The notes under the pieces: model-generated | Told to the model about the DNA's origin: nothing | What the model saw: the letters and a program-made list of their open reading frames with translations, nothing else | Databases searched by the model: none | In this document: in pieces, positions 18,005-26,468 of the stretch | Layout: each line of letters starts with the position of its first letter | Position numbering within the stretch: position 1 is the stretch's first letter | Source of the DNA: UBA5336 sp038526245 | GTDB taxonomy: Bacteria; Pseudomonadota; Alphaproteobacteria; Caulobacterales; Hyphomonadaceae | Assembly: GCA_038526245.1 (NCBI GenBank) | Contig: JBCBGZ010000002.1 | Location: 50,984 to 114,983, forward strand | DNA length: 64,000 bases | Direction: 5' to 3' | Translations under genes and position numbers: made by a program

Positions 18005-19698
18005 GCGAACAGCCCATGGATGAACCATTCCGGCGGGCCACCGCGCCCATCGCCATAGAGCCCTTTGCGAAACAACCAGTAGCGCCGCCCCTCCGCATCC
18101 TCGATACGGTAATAGTCACGGGCCCGGGGGAGATTGCGCGCGGGCGCCATGGCAGGCTCTGCCTCAAGATCAGCGCGAATTCTGCCGATCAAATCCGCAT
18201 CGGCGCGCGGGTCAAGCTTGGGCGCAAGCCATTTTCTGTCGAGCCCATCGGGGCTGGTGGCCGTGTCCGGCGCCGCACTATGGCGCCACCATTCGGGGCT
18301 CACACGCTCAGGCCCATCTGCGCGCACCACACGCCGCGTGACGCGCCGCCAGATGAAGCGCTGCGGCGGGCCATCAGGCACTTCAGCCAGAACCTTCACT
18401 TGCTCTGGCCGGTCAAACATCCGGATCGGCCTTGAGCCTGCATGGGGTGTGGGCACGGGCTGCTCCGGGAGATTGCCCTCGAAGGATTTGAGCTGTTCGG
18501 CGCGCTCCGGCAGATGGCTCTCACACATATGGGCGACCTGCACGGAGCCATCACCGAGACGGGCAGAGATGCGGTCTGCCAGGGCGGACAGTGCGACAGG
18601 GTCAGTATCGCGGCTTGCCAAGTCCCCTGCAAAGGCTGGCGTTCCGGTCTGCATTGGCCCGGCCCGGTGGGCCTCCAAGACCAGATAGTCTATTCCGAAC
18701 CCCGGATCGATCCGGTCTATCTTCTCTTCAAACAGGCGCAGGATATGCGCGGGCGCTCTCACCGGGCGGGCAAGTGTGATCTGCACATCCGTCATCCCGC
18801 CATCCGCGCGAAAAGCCACCAGGGCAAATCCCCGTGCGCCCTGGCCAAGCCCTGCCAGATCATCGCACAATTCATCGGCAAGCTGCGCCAGACCGAGCCG
18901 AATAGCCTCAGCGGTCGCAATAGGCTCAGGACAATTAAGCCGAACGGCATGGGCGGGCGCGGGCCGCAGGGGCGAGAGCGGTTCAATCCGCTGTCCAAGC
19001 GCCTGGTCCAGCCGCAGCAAGGCCGCATCTGCCATCTCGCGCGAGCGAAACCGCCGGGCCAGCGATTTGCGGTCGATGTCATAGAGCTGACCGATCCGGG
19101 TCAGCCCAAACCGGCGCAGCAGAGTTCGGGCCGCTTGCGAAAGGCGCAGCGCCGTCATCGGCAACGCTGCAAGCCCCCTGCGCTCATCTCCTGGCTGCAG
19201 AATGGTTTGCGGAGCAGCCCGCGCCAGGGCACTCGCGGCACCTGGCGTGCTCGCCAGGCCAAGCTGACAAGTGATCCCATTGCTCCCAAGCCGCGCGGCA
19301 GCAAGGTCCATCATCTCCTGTTCACCGCCATAGAGATGTGCACAGCCCGTGATCTCGATCATCAGCCCATCATCGCCGTCAATCGCCACAAGCGGGGCAA
19401 AGCGCACCATCCAATGGCCCAGGAGCTTCAGGGCACGCGCATCTGCCCCACGGTCGATATCTTCTGAGACAAGGCCAGGGCAGCGGGCTTTGGCATCGGT
19501 AAAACGCAGCCCCGGGATAACGCCCTCACGCTGGGCTGCTGGATTGGCCGCAACAATACACAGACCATGGACGCCAGGCTCTGTCAGCGCGAAAGGCGCT
19601 TCAGGGGCGCGAGCCTGTGGTGCAACCGCCTTACCACACGCCCGCTTCAATCGCGTCAGTGGCCAGTCGGGAAACCATAGGGAAAGATAGCGTTTCAT
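18001..19698 (-). CDS. imuB: ImuB, Y-family polymerase-like mutasome protein
   Basis: A 565-residue protein starting MKRYLSLWFPDWPLTRLKR, the usual ImuB N-terminus. It has a DinB/Y-family-like core (LMIEITGCAHLYGGEQEM) and a finger/HhH region (FGLTRIGQLYDI). ImuB proteins normally lack polymerase activity and act as the hub linking DnaE2 to the sliding clamp. ATG 19698 is chosen because the in-frame ATG at 19770 would leave almost no leader after the LexA-overlapped promoter. dnaE2 follows with ATGA overlap. imuA, usually the first gene of this cassette, is not adjacent. Confidence 0.9.
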   Translation of the reverse strand: MKRYLSLWFPDWPLTRLKRACGKAVAPQARAPEAPFALTEPGVHGLCIVAANPAAQREGVIPGLRFTDAKARCPGLVSEDIDRGADARALKLLGHWMVRFAPLVAIDGDDGLMIEITGCAHLYGGEQEMMDLAAARLGSNGITCQLGLASTPGAASALARAAPQTILQPGDERRGLAALPMTALRLSQAARTLLRRFGLTRIGQLYDIDRKSLARRFRSREMADAALLRLDQALGQRIEPLSPLRPAPAHAVRLNCPEPIATAEAIRLGLAQLADELCDDLAGLGQGARGFALVAFRADGGMTDVQITLARPVRAPAHILRLFEEKIDRIDPGFGIDYLVLEAHRAGPMQTGTPAFAGDLASRDTDPVALSALADRISARLGDGSVQVAHMCESHLPERAEQLKSFEGNLPEQPVPTPHAGSRPIRMFDRPEQVKVLAEVPDGPPQRFIWRRVTRRVVRADGPERVSPEWWRHSAAPDTATSPDGLDRKWLAPKLDPRADADLIGRIRADLEAEPAMAPARNLPRARDYYRIEDAEGRRYWLFRKGLYGDGRGGPPEWFIHGLFA

Positions 19699-19772
19699 TC
19701 TTCGGCTCAAGCTAAAATGCGCCCCGCCCTCTCCCCTCGGGACCAGGCGTTCTATGGGGCTCACACCCAAAA

Positions 19773-19804
19773 GTTCTTATTTTGTTCCAGATAAAAAGAG
19801 TCAA
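19773..19804 (-). promoter_or_regulatory. LexA-repressed promoter of imuB-dnaE2
   Basis: An exact alphaproteobacterial LexA box GTTC-N7-GTTC occupies 19773-19787 (plus-strand reading). On the minus strand TTGACT (19799-19804) is followed after 17 bases by AATAAG (19776-19781), a -35/-10 pair whose -10 lies inside the box, so LexA binding would block transcription. It reads towards imuB, whose start is 75 bases downstream. Confidence 0.85.
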
Positions 19805-19930
19805 GGAGAGTCTTGATGCGCCGGTGCGCAGTCTGACTGTTCGAAGGATGTTTCAGCTGAAGGCCCTCACTACTGGGTCAGCTGTAGAGGGCGGACGGTT
19901 CAAACCCTCGCCTTCTTCGCCAGTTCCGGC

Positions 19931-20803
19931 CTATTCCGTCTCCGGCCTGACGTCTTTGCTGGACACTTCATCCTCCAGCCCCATGGCGGCGCGCCTGGCG
20001 GCGGCTTCCCGGCGCGCCTCCTCCCGCTCGCGAAGTTCATCGGAAAACGCGCTGGCGAACACACCGGCCGGCAGGGCGACCACGCCAATTCCCGCGAGGG
20101 CAATGAACGACGCCGCGACCCGCCCCAGCGTGGTTTCGGGGTACACATCGCCATATCCCACCGTCGTCAGCGTCGCGATGGCCCACCAGACCGCCCGGGG
20201 AATTGAGGCGAATTCATCACGACCGGCGCCAACGCCTTCGATGAAGTAAAGGAGCACCGCCGAGATATAGACAAGCACCAGGGCGACAGCGAGCGTTGTG
20301 AAAAGCTGCCCGCGCGAGCGCGTCAGCGCGGCGCCCAGAATGTCGAAGGCTGGCATGAACCGGGCGATTTTCACCAGGCGCGTCAGCCGCAGAATCCGCA
20401 GGATCATCAGGGCCTGGTCGCCTTCGGTTCCAACAAACAGGATCCACAGCAATTCCGGCGCGAAAGCCAGAAGGTCAGCCAGCGCACTGGCCGACAACAT
20501 GTATTTGACCCGGCCAAACAGGCCCGCATAGCGCGGATCTTCACCCGCCGCCCAAAGACGGATCAGGTATTCGACAGCAAAGATGGCGAGGATCGCGTAA
20601 TTGAAATAGTCGATCCCGGTTTTCCACGCCTGCGGCAGGGACGGTTCGGTTTCCAGGGCAAGCGCAATGAAGCTCGCCACGACGAGGAGGACGATGAAAA
20701 CATTGGTGCGCGAGAGGCCGCCCGTCGCGCGGGCGTCTGGCTCCAGTTCCAGATAGAGCCGTTTGCGCAATCCCATCTGGGTCATGATTTGTTGAACTGC
20801 CAT
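19931..20803 (-). CDS. Voltage-gated-type potassium channel
   Basis: A 290-residue six-helix ion channel. An S4-like helix RILRLTRLVKIARF carries spaced Arg/Lys residues, and the pore holds the K+ filter TVGYGD near residue 216, followed by the S6 helix and a charged coiled C-terminal tail (EREEARREAAARRAA). ATG 20803 is taken as start; an earlier in-frame start (20845) would add an unconvincing leader. It is the third gene of the leftward Rieske-TPP/DUF1622 operon, with a 66-base gap to DUF1622. Function in that setting is unknown; membrane-potential or pH balance is possible. Confidence 0.9.
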   Translation of the reverse strand: MAVQQIMTQMGLRKRLYLELEPDARATGGLSRTNVFIVLLVVASFIALALETEPSLPQAWKTGIDYFNYAILAIFAVEYLIRLWAAGEDPRYAGLFGRVKYMLSASALADLLAFAPELLWILFVGTEGDQALMILRILRLTRLVKIARFMPAFDILGAALTRSRGQLFTTLAVALVLVYISAVLLYFIEGVGAGRDEFASIPRAVWWAIATLTTVGYGDVYPETTLGRVAASFIALAGIGVVALPAGVFASAFSDELREREEARREAAARRAAMGLEDEVSSKDVRPETE

Positions 20804-20869
20804 GCCGCACTCTGCTCGCGCCGAAAACGCGAGTGTATCGGCCACGGTGAGTCGCGCAAAGCCCGGGCG

Positions 20870-21295
20870 TCAGTGCTCTTTTTCCAGCTCCATGACTTCC
20901 TTGCCCAGGAAGAAGGAAATGGCGGTTCGGATCAGGACAAGGAGGCCCACAAAGATGAGATCCGTCAGTTCCCGCGTGATCACAGTGTGGACAATGTCCG
21001 ACGCGATCATGAATTCCAGGCCTGTGAGAATATAGGTACCCAGAATCGCCCGGGCCGTGTTCAGATTGCCCAGATTGTGGGTCAGTCCGATTCCGTGGCG
21101 CAGGCCCGCCAGCAGACGAAACAGGGCCACGAAAAAGCCAAACAGGATCAGCCCGACTCCGAACAGGTCGATGCAGATGGCAAGACCTTCCAGGGCATGC
21201 ATCACCGGTTCGTCGAGGCCGAACGGAAGGTGTTCCAGCGAGGTCCCGCCCGTCATGCCTTCCATGGGATGTGCGGCGTGGGGCGTGGTCATCAC
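20870..21295 (-). CDS. DUF1622 family membrane protein
   Basis: A 141-residue protein with three probable membrane helices (ICIDLFGVGLILFGFFVALF; LGTYILTGLEFMIASDIV; LIFVGLLVLIRTAISFFLG). The pattern G-L-E-F-M-I-A-S-D-I-x-x-T and R-T-x-x-S-F-x-L-G-x-E is characteristic of DUF1622. The N-terminus is His/Met rich (TTPHAAHPMEGMTGG). Its ATG overlaps the Rieske-TPP stop by 4 bp, so the two are translationally coupled. Biochemical role unknown. Confidence 0.85.
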   Translation of the reverse strand: MMTTPHAAHPMEGMTGGTSLEHLPFGLDEPVMHALEGLAICIDLFGVGLILFGFFVALFRLLAGLRHGIGLTHNLGNLNTARAILGTYILTGLEFMIASDIVHTVITRELTDLIFVGLLVLIRTAISFFLGKEVMELEKEH

Positions 21296-23277
21296 ATCAG
21301 CTCCGCATCGGTCATGACCTCGACCAGGGCGGGGCCGTTATGGGCAATCGCCTTGGCCAGGGCCTCGTCCAGTTGCTCGCGTGTTTTCACCTGCTCGCCC
21401 ATGCCGCCGCAGGATCGGGCAAAACCGGCGAAACTCGGATTGACGAGGCTGGTCTGCCAGACGGGGAATTCGGCGGCCTTTTGCTCCTTGGAGATTTTTC
21501 CAAGCTCGGAATTGTTCATGAGAACATGGGTGATGTTCATGCCGTATTTGACTGCCGTGGTGAATTCCATCGCGTATTGGCCAAAGCCGCCATCGCCGGA
21601 CACCGAGATGACCTTCCGGCCCTTATACGGACCGTCTTCCCGGGTCGCGGCCCAGGCCCCCATGGCGGCCGGAAAGGAGAATCCGATCGAGCCAAGATAG
21701 CCCGACATCAGTACGCGCTGCTGGCCCGTCGGCTCGAAATAGCGCCCAAAGCTGTACGTGTTGTTGCCCACATCCACTGGCAGGATCGCATCGGCAGGGG
21801 CGTGGCGCGTCAAGGCAGCGAACAAGGCGGCGGCGGAGACGCCCTTGCCGCGGTCCTCGCCCTCGCGATTGGCCTTTTCAATGCGCCAAAGGCGCCAGCG
21901 CTCGGCCACTTCGCCGCGCAGGTCCGTCGCAGCGGCGCCGTCCATGGCTGCGGCAAGCTGGGTGGCCGTGACGCCCACATCGCCCATCACGGGCACGGTG
22001 ACGGGGTGGCGTTTGGCCAGGCGCATGGGATCGGTATCCACCTGGATGGTGGGTGCGCCCTCATAGATCCCGGTATGGTCGGAGAAGGAGGAGCCGAAGA
22101 CGACGAGCAGATCAGCCTCGTTCATGAACCAGCTGGCAATCGGGGTGCCCGACCGGCCCATGACGCCCGCGGCCAGGGGGTGATCGTCGCCGATCTGGCC
22201 CTTCGCCTTGAAGGTGGTCGCCACGGGCGCGCCAAGTTTGTCAGCCAGGGCGATAACCGCATCCATCCCGTCCAGCGCGCCATAGCCGACGATGATCATC
22301 GGGCGCTTGGCGGCTTTCAGGAGCCTGGCGGCCTCATGCAGAGCGCTTTCCGGCGGTGCAACACGCAGGTCCGCCATCCGCCCGGCCGGGCCTTGCGCCT
22401 TGGCGCCCTCCGGAGCGGGTTTTGGCTGAACATTGTCCGGGAAGACCAAATGCCCGACGCCGCGCTCGAGGATGGCGGTCTTGATCGCCTGGGTCATCAG
22501 GAGGGCGTGGTCAGATTCCGGGTGCACGGTCTGGGAAAAGGCCGAAACCGATTCGAAAGCGGCTTCCAGGTCGATATCCTGGAAAGCGTGGACGCCAACC
22601 ACCTGGTCCTGGACCTGGCCAGTCAAAGCGAGAGCGGGTGCGCCGTCCACCTTCGCGTCCCAAAGCCCGGTGATAAGGTTTGTTGCGCCCGGCCCGGCAA
22701 TGGTAAGCGCGGCCGCGGGGCGACCGGTGAGCTTGCCATAGCCCGAGCAAGCGAACGCTGCGGCGCCCTCGTGGCGGATGCCGTAATAGCTGAGCCGACC
22801 CTCGGATTCCTGCACGCGCAGGGCATCGGCAAGGCCGAGATTGGAATGGCCAACCATGCCGAACACGCTGGTGACGCCCCAATTGGTCATCGTCTCGGCC
22901 ATCACATCGGCGACGGTCCGCGCCCGCGGCGGCTCGGCGGGCACGCCGACATAGATTCCATCCTCGCGGGATTCGACCTCGAACATCGTCTGACCGGTGT
23001 CTTCGTGGCCGCCGGGGGGCTTTCCGGTCAGTGGATCAAAGTCCCAACCGTGCCAGGGGCATCGCAGCCAGCACTTGTCCTCGATGCCTTTTTCAATCGA
23101 CCCTTCGCCAAGCGGTCCACCCTGGTGGGGACATTTATTGTCCATGGCCGCGTACTGGCCTTCGAAATGGACCAAAGCGACAGATTGGCTGCCCGCTGTG
23201 GCGGACTTCACTCGCCCTTCGGCCACTTCACCAGGCTCAGCGACCTTGTGCCAGGTCAGTGCGGTCTTTTCGGTCAT
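21292..23277 (-). CDS. Rieske [2Fe-2S]-thiamine pyrophosphate enzyme fusion
   Basis: A 661-residue protein. Residues ~8-112 are a Rieske domain with C49-x-H51 (CPHQGG) and C73-x2-H76 (CPWHGW). From ~118 follows a three-domain TPP enzyme of the pyruvate-oxidase/acetolactate-synthase type: the activating Glu is in RHEGAAAF (Glu170), the middle domain ends before RGEVAERW, and the TPP/Mg motif GDGGFGQYAMEF is near residue 558 with NNSELGKI. No signal peptide, so cytosolic. It presumably decarboxylates or oxidises a 2-oxo acid, and the fused Rieske centre may deliver electrons; substrate unknown. First gene of an operon with DUF1622 and the K+ channel; divergent from the Rieske-GltS gene. Confidence 0.9.
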   Translation of the reverse strand: MTEKTALTWHKVAEPGEVAEGRVKSATAGSQSVALVHFEGQYAAMDNKCPHQGGPLGEGSIEKGIEDKCWLRCPWHGWDFDPLTGKPPGGHEDTGQTMFEVESREDGIYVGVPAEPPRARTVADVMAETMTNWGVTSVFGMVGHSNLGLADALRVQESEGRLSYYGIRHEGAAAFACSGYGKLTGRPAAALTIAGPGATNLITGLWDAKVDGAPALALTGQVQDQVVGVHAFQDIDLEAAFESVSAFSQTVHPESDHALLMTQAIKTAILERGVGHLVFPDNVQPKPAPEGAKAQGPAGRMADLRVAPPESALHEAARLLKAAKRPMIIVGYGALDGMDAVIALADKLGAPVATTFKAKGQIGDDHPLAAGVMGRSGTPIASWFMNEADLLVVFGSSFSDHTGIYEGAPTIQVDTDPMRLAKRHPVTVPVMGDVGVTATQLAAAMDGAAATDLRGEVAERWRLWRIEKANREGEDRGKGVSAAALFAALTRHAPADAILPVDVGNNTYSFGRYFEPTGQQRVLMSGYLGSIGFSFPAAMGAWAATREDGPYKGRKVISVSGDGGFGQYAMEFTTAVKYGMNITHVLMNNSELGKISKEQKAAEFPVWQTSLVNPSFAGFARSCGGMGEQVKTREQLDEALAKAIAHNGPALVEVMTDAELM

Positions 23278-23429
23278 CGGGGTCCCCTAACTCGGATAGG
23301 TACGGCTTATCGGAAAGCCAATAACCATGCATCCCAAGAGTTTATCACAATTTTTTTGAGCCTCAGTGATTGGTGTGCCATGAACGTGAACGATACGAGA
23401 TGGGCGAAACGAAGAGGGACGCACCAGGC
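23278..23429. promoter_or_regulatory. Divergent promoter region of the two Rieske operons
   Basis: This AT-richer 152-base gap separates the Rieske-TPP and Rieske-GltS genes. It contains a hairpin GGCTT/AAGCC (23304-23319) and a T-rich tract around 23351. Both operons must start here, so shared regulation is likely. No known regulator site was recognised. Confidence 0.4.
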
Positions 23430-25049
23430 ATGAACACGCAAATCGTGGCCAAGTGGGATCAACTGGAAGACCGGGCGCCCGAATATGCGCTCGTAGGAGA
23501 AGTCGATCTGGTGGTCGTGCGCTTCGACAGTGAGGTTTCAGTCTTCTATGGCCGCTGCCTGCACCGCGGCGCGCTGATGTCAGACGGCCATGTCGACGCC
23601 AATGACAATCTCATCTGCGGGGTCCACAATTGGGACTACCGGCTTGATAGTGGCGTTTCGGAATATGAAAATTCCGAGGCGCTGCCCAAGTTCAAAGCCT
23701 GGATGGATGGCAATGACGTGCTGGTCGATGCCGATGAGATCGCGGACTGGGCAAAGGCCAACCCGCAGCCCTACCAGCGCGACGACTATTTGGGCCTGTA
23801 CCAGGATCCGAGCCACGCGCCTCACCCCGAACCGCACAACACTCTGATCCAGCAATACGCCCGGGACGGACTTTCGAAAGTTGGCCACCACGGCGTGGTC
23901 GATGCCATGGGCGTGCCGCGCCAGGACTTGCCAGATTGGGACGACATCCAGATCCTCACCGCCCAGCTCCAGAAAATGCCCCTTCTGGACGATGACCCGG
24001 TCGATACATCCGTCGTGATTGGCCCGAATGCCCAGAAACCCCTTCGCCTCGATATTCCGCTGTTTGTGTCGGATATGAGTTTCGGAGCCCTGTCAGAGCC
24101 AGCCAAGGTGGCCATGGCGCGCGGCGCGGAACTGGCGGGCACTGGCATTTGTTCCGGCGAGGGCGGGATGCTGCCAGAAGAACAGGCGGCCAATACGCGC
24201 TATTTCTACGAATTGGCTTCTGGCCGGTTCGGCTTTTCCTGGGACAAGCTCGAGCGCGTCCAGGCCTTCCACTTCAAGGGCGGCCAGGGCGCCAAGACCG
24301 GAACCGGCGGACACCTGCCCGGTGAAAAGGTGAAGGGCAAGATTGCCGAAGTGCGGGGCCTCGAAGAAGGCCAGTCCGCCATTTCCCCGCCGCGGTTTCC
24401 AGACTGGACGGACGTCTCCCAGGTCAAGGAATTTGCCGACGAAGTTCGCGACAGAACCGGCGGCATTCCCATCGGCTACAAACTGTCAGCCCAACACATC
24501 GAGAAAGACATCGACGCGGCTCTGGACGTCGGCGTTGACTATATCATACTCGACGGGCGTGGCGGGGGGACCGGCGCTGCGCCGACGATATTCAGGGACA
24601 ATATCTCGGTCCCCACGATCCCGGCCCTGGCCCGCGCCCGCCGGCACCTGGACTCATCTGGCAGAAGCGACGTGACTCTCGTGATCACAGGCGGCCTGCG
24701 CACACCGGCCGATTTCGTAAAAGCCCTGGCCCTCGGCGCCGATGCCATCGCGGTTTCGAACGCGGCCATGCAAGCGATTGGCTGCATCGCCATGCGCGCC
24801 TGCCACACCAATAACTGCCCCGTCGGCATAGCCAGCCAAAAACCCCATCTGGTCTCCCGGCTGGTGGTGGAGAAATCAGCCCAACGGCTGAAGAACTTCT
24901 TCGACGCCTCCACGGAACTCATGGCGGTTCTGGCCCGGGCGTGCGGACACTCCAGCCTGTCTGACTTCAACATCGATGACCTGACTACGGTCAGCCGCGA
25001 GATGGCAGACCTGTCCGGCGTGGCCTATGCGGGCGTGGTGCGATCATGA
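23430..25049 (+). CDS. Rieske-glutamate synthase FMN-domain fusion protein
   Basis: A 539-residue protein from ATG 23430 (AGAGGGA about 10 bases upstream; ATGs at 23370 and 23400 are alternatives). Residues ~5-105 form a Rieske domain with C43-x-H45 (CLHRG) and C63-x2-H66 (CGVHNW). The rest is the GltB-type FMN/2-oxoglutarate domain: FVSDMSFGALS, FKGGQGAKTGTGG, DGRGGGTGAAP and a cysteine set in CIAMRACHTNNCPVGIA (about 451-463) for a 3Fe-4S cluster. The glutamine amidotransferase part is absent, so ammonia or an amine would need another source, or the reaction differs from glutamate synthesis. First gene of a five-gene overlapping operon. Confidence 0.9.
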   Translation: MNTQIVAKWDQLEDRAPEYALVGEVDLVVVRFDSEVSVFYGRCLHRGALMSDGHVDANDNLICGVHNWDYRLDSGVSEYENSEALPKFKAWMDGNDVLVDADEIADWAKANPQPYQRDDYLGLYQDPSHAPHPEPHNTLIQQYARDGLSKVGHHGVVDAMGVPRQDLPDWDDIQILTAQLQKMPLLDDDPVDTSVVIGPNAQKPLRLDIPLFVSDMSFGALSEPAKVAMARGAELAGTGICSGEGGMLPEEQAANTRYFYELASGRFGFSWDKLERVQAFHFKGGQGAKTGTGGHLPGEKVKGKIAEVRGLEEGQSAISPPRFPDWTDVSQVKEFADEVRDRTGGIPIGYKLSAQHIEKDIDAALDVGVDYIILDGRGGGTGAAPTIFRDNISVPTIPALARARRHLDSSGRSDVTLVITGGLRTPADFVKALALGADAIAVSNAAMQAIGCIAMRACHTNNCPVGIASQKPHLVSRLVVEKSAQRLKNFFDASTELMAVLARACGHSSLSDFNIDDLTTVSREMADLSGVAYAGVVRS

Positions 25050-25276
25050 GCGTTGCGACGGCAGAAATGATCGTTCTCGCGCTGGGGCTCTACTTCGCCG
25101 CGGGATTGTTGGTCGGGCTGATCTACATGTTCGGAGGCGCAGGTCGCATCGACCCTGCCGCTAGGGGAAAGGGCCTGCCGCTCCGCGTGCGCCTGCTCAT
25201 CCTGCCCGGCATTGTCGGGCTCTGGCCGCTGATGCTGGCAAAACTCTTCACCCAAACGGAGCCGCCGATCTCATGA
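25046..25276 (+). CDS. Small two-helix membrane protein
   Basis: A 76-residue protein overlapping the Rieske-GltS stop by ATGA. Two hydrophobic segments (IVLALGLYFAAGLLVGLIYMF and LLILPGIVGLWPLMLAKLF) flank a basic loop (ARGKGLPLRVR). No family recognised. Its position inside the operon suggests an accessory membrane subunit for the ferric-reductase-like Rieske protein downstream. Confidence 0.75.
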   Translation: MSVATAEMIVLALGLYFAAGLLVGLIYMFGGAGRIDPAARGKGLPLRVRLLILPGIVGLWPLMLAKLFTQTEPPIS

Positions 25277-25422
25277 AACGCGCGCATCGAAAATGGCACC
25301 TGGCGCTCTGGGCCTTGATTGGTCCGGCCGCACTGGTGGTCCTCACTCTGGCCGTCATGAACCGGCCCGCAAGTCCGGTGAATGAAGCCCTTCCGGGCGA
25401 ATTGATGCTGGAGGCCGAGTGA
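25273..25422 (+). CDS. Tiny single-helix membrane protein
   Basis: A 49-residue reading frame with ATGA overlap to the gene before and one-base overlap (TGATG) with the gene after. It begins MKRAHRKWH, then one membrane helix (LALWALIGPAALVVLTLAVM), then a short acidic tail ending MLEAE. Overlaps on both sides and the consistent basic-helix-acidic layout support a real gene. No family recognised; probably a small subunit of the same membrane complex. Confidence 0.7.
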   Translation: MKRAHRKWHLALWALIGPAALVVLTLAVMNRPASPVNEALPGELMLEAE

Positions 25423-26468
25423 TGTCACACGACTACAAGGCCGTTCAGTGGACTCCCTTCAAGACGCGGTTCGATCTCTGGCTGCTCGTGGGCATTGCGC
25501 TGTATCTGGTTGGCTTCATCGCGATCAGTGTCGCGACCCAGCCCAGCGGCGAGAGTCTTCACCCGGTGCAGATCATCATGCGCGCCACCGGCACCCTGGC
25601 CTTCCTGTTGCTCACCTTCATTCTTTGTATCGGCCCGCTGGCTCGGCTGACCGACCGCTTCAAACCGTTCCTCTACAATCGTCGCCATCTCGGTGTGACG
25701 ACCTTTCTGGTCGCGCTGGTCCATGCCGGGCTGACGATCATGTGGTATCACGGGTTTTCCGAGATGAACCCTTTGGTGTCAGTGTTCGCCTCCAATCCGC
25801 GCTATGACAGCCTGTCGGGCTTTCCCTTTGAAAGCCTCGGCTTTGTCGCCCTGTTCATCATGTTCCTTATGGCGGCAACCAGCCACGATTTCTGGAACGC
25901 GAACCTTGGACCAGGCCTCTGGAAGGCGCTGCATATGGGCGTCTATGTCGCCTTCGGATTGCTGGTGGCCCATGTGGCATTGGGTGCGATCCAGTTCGAG
26001 AAGCATCCGGTCTATGTGGCCCTGCTCGGACTGAGCGCTGTGACTGTAACCGGCCTGCACCTGACGACGGGGCTCGCCAGTCTGTCATCGACCCAGGGCA
26101 CAACGCTCGAGGGTTGGCTGAAGGTTGCCGCGATCAGCGAGATGGAAGATGCGCGCGCCAAGATCGTCCGGCCCGCATCGGGCGAAGCGATTGCAGTGTT
26201 CCGTGACGGCGAAAAAGTGTCCGCCGTGTCTAATGTCTGCCGCCACCAGGGTGGACCGCTCGGCGAAGGCAAGATCGTCGATGGCTGCATCACCTGCCCC
26301 TGGCATGGCTTCCAGTATCGCATGGAAGACGGCAAGTCCCCGCCGCCGTTCACCGAGAAGATCGCGACGTATCAGACGCGTATCGAAGACGGCGTGGTTT
26401 ACGTGAACCCTGAGCCGAATGCGCCGGGCACGCCCACACAACCAAGCCTGATCGGAGCGCCCGCATGA
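25422..26468 (+). CDS. Ferric-reductase-like membrane domain fused to a Rieske domain
   Basis: A 348-residue protein. The first ~220 residues hold about six membrane helices of the ferric reductase/cytochrome b-like type, with His residues suited to heme binding (RRHLGVTTFLVALVHAGL, LWKALHMGVYVAFGLLVAHVALG). The C-terminal ~110 residues are a Rieske domain with CRHQGG (about 272) and CPWHGF (about 292). This gives a membrane electron-transfer unit joining heme and [2Fe-2S]. It is encoded between tiny membrane proteins and an exported protein and probably exchanges electrons with the cytosolic Rieske-GltS and Rieske-TPP enzymes; that partnership is inference. Confidence 0.88.
   Translation: MSHDYKAVQWTPFKTRFDLWLLVGIALYLVGFIAISVATQPSGESLHPVQIIMRATGTLAFLLLTFILCIGPLARLTDRFKPFLYNRRHLGVTTFLVALVHAGLTIMWYHGFSEMNPLVSVFASNPRYDSLSGFPFESLGFVALFIMFLMAATSHDFWNANLGPGLWKALHMGVYVAFGLLVAHVALGAIQFEKHPVYVALLGLSAVTVTGLHLTTGLASLSSTQGTTLEGWLKVAAISEMEDARAKIVRPASGEAIAVFRDGEKVSAVSNVCRHQGGPLGEGKIVDGCITCPWHGFQYRMEDGKSPPPFTEKIATYQTRIEDGVVYVNPEPNAPGTPTQPSLIGAPA

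Noticed and set aside
21271..23433. A 720-codon open frame on the plus strand
   Set aside because: It is antisense to the well-supported Rieske-TPP gene, has no family motifs and no ribosome site.
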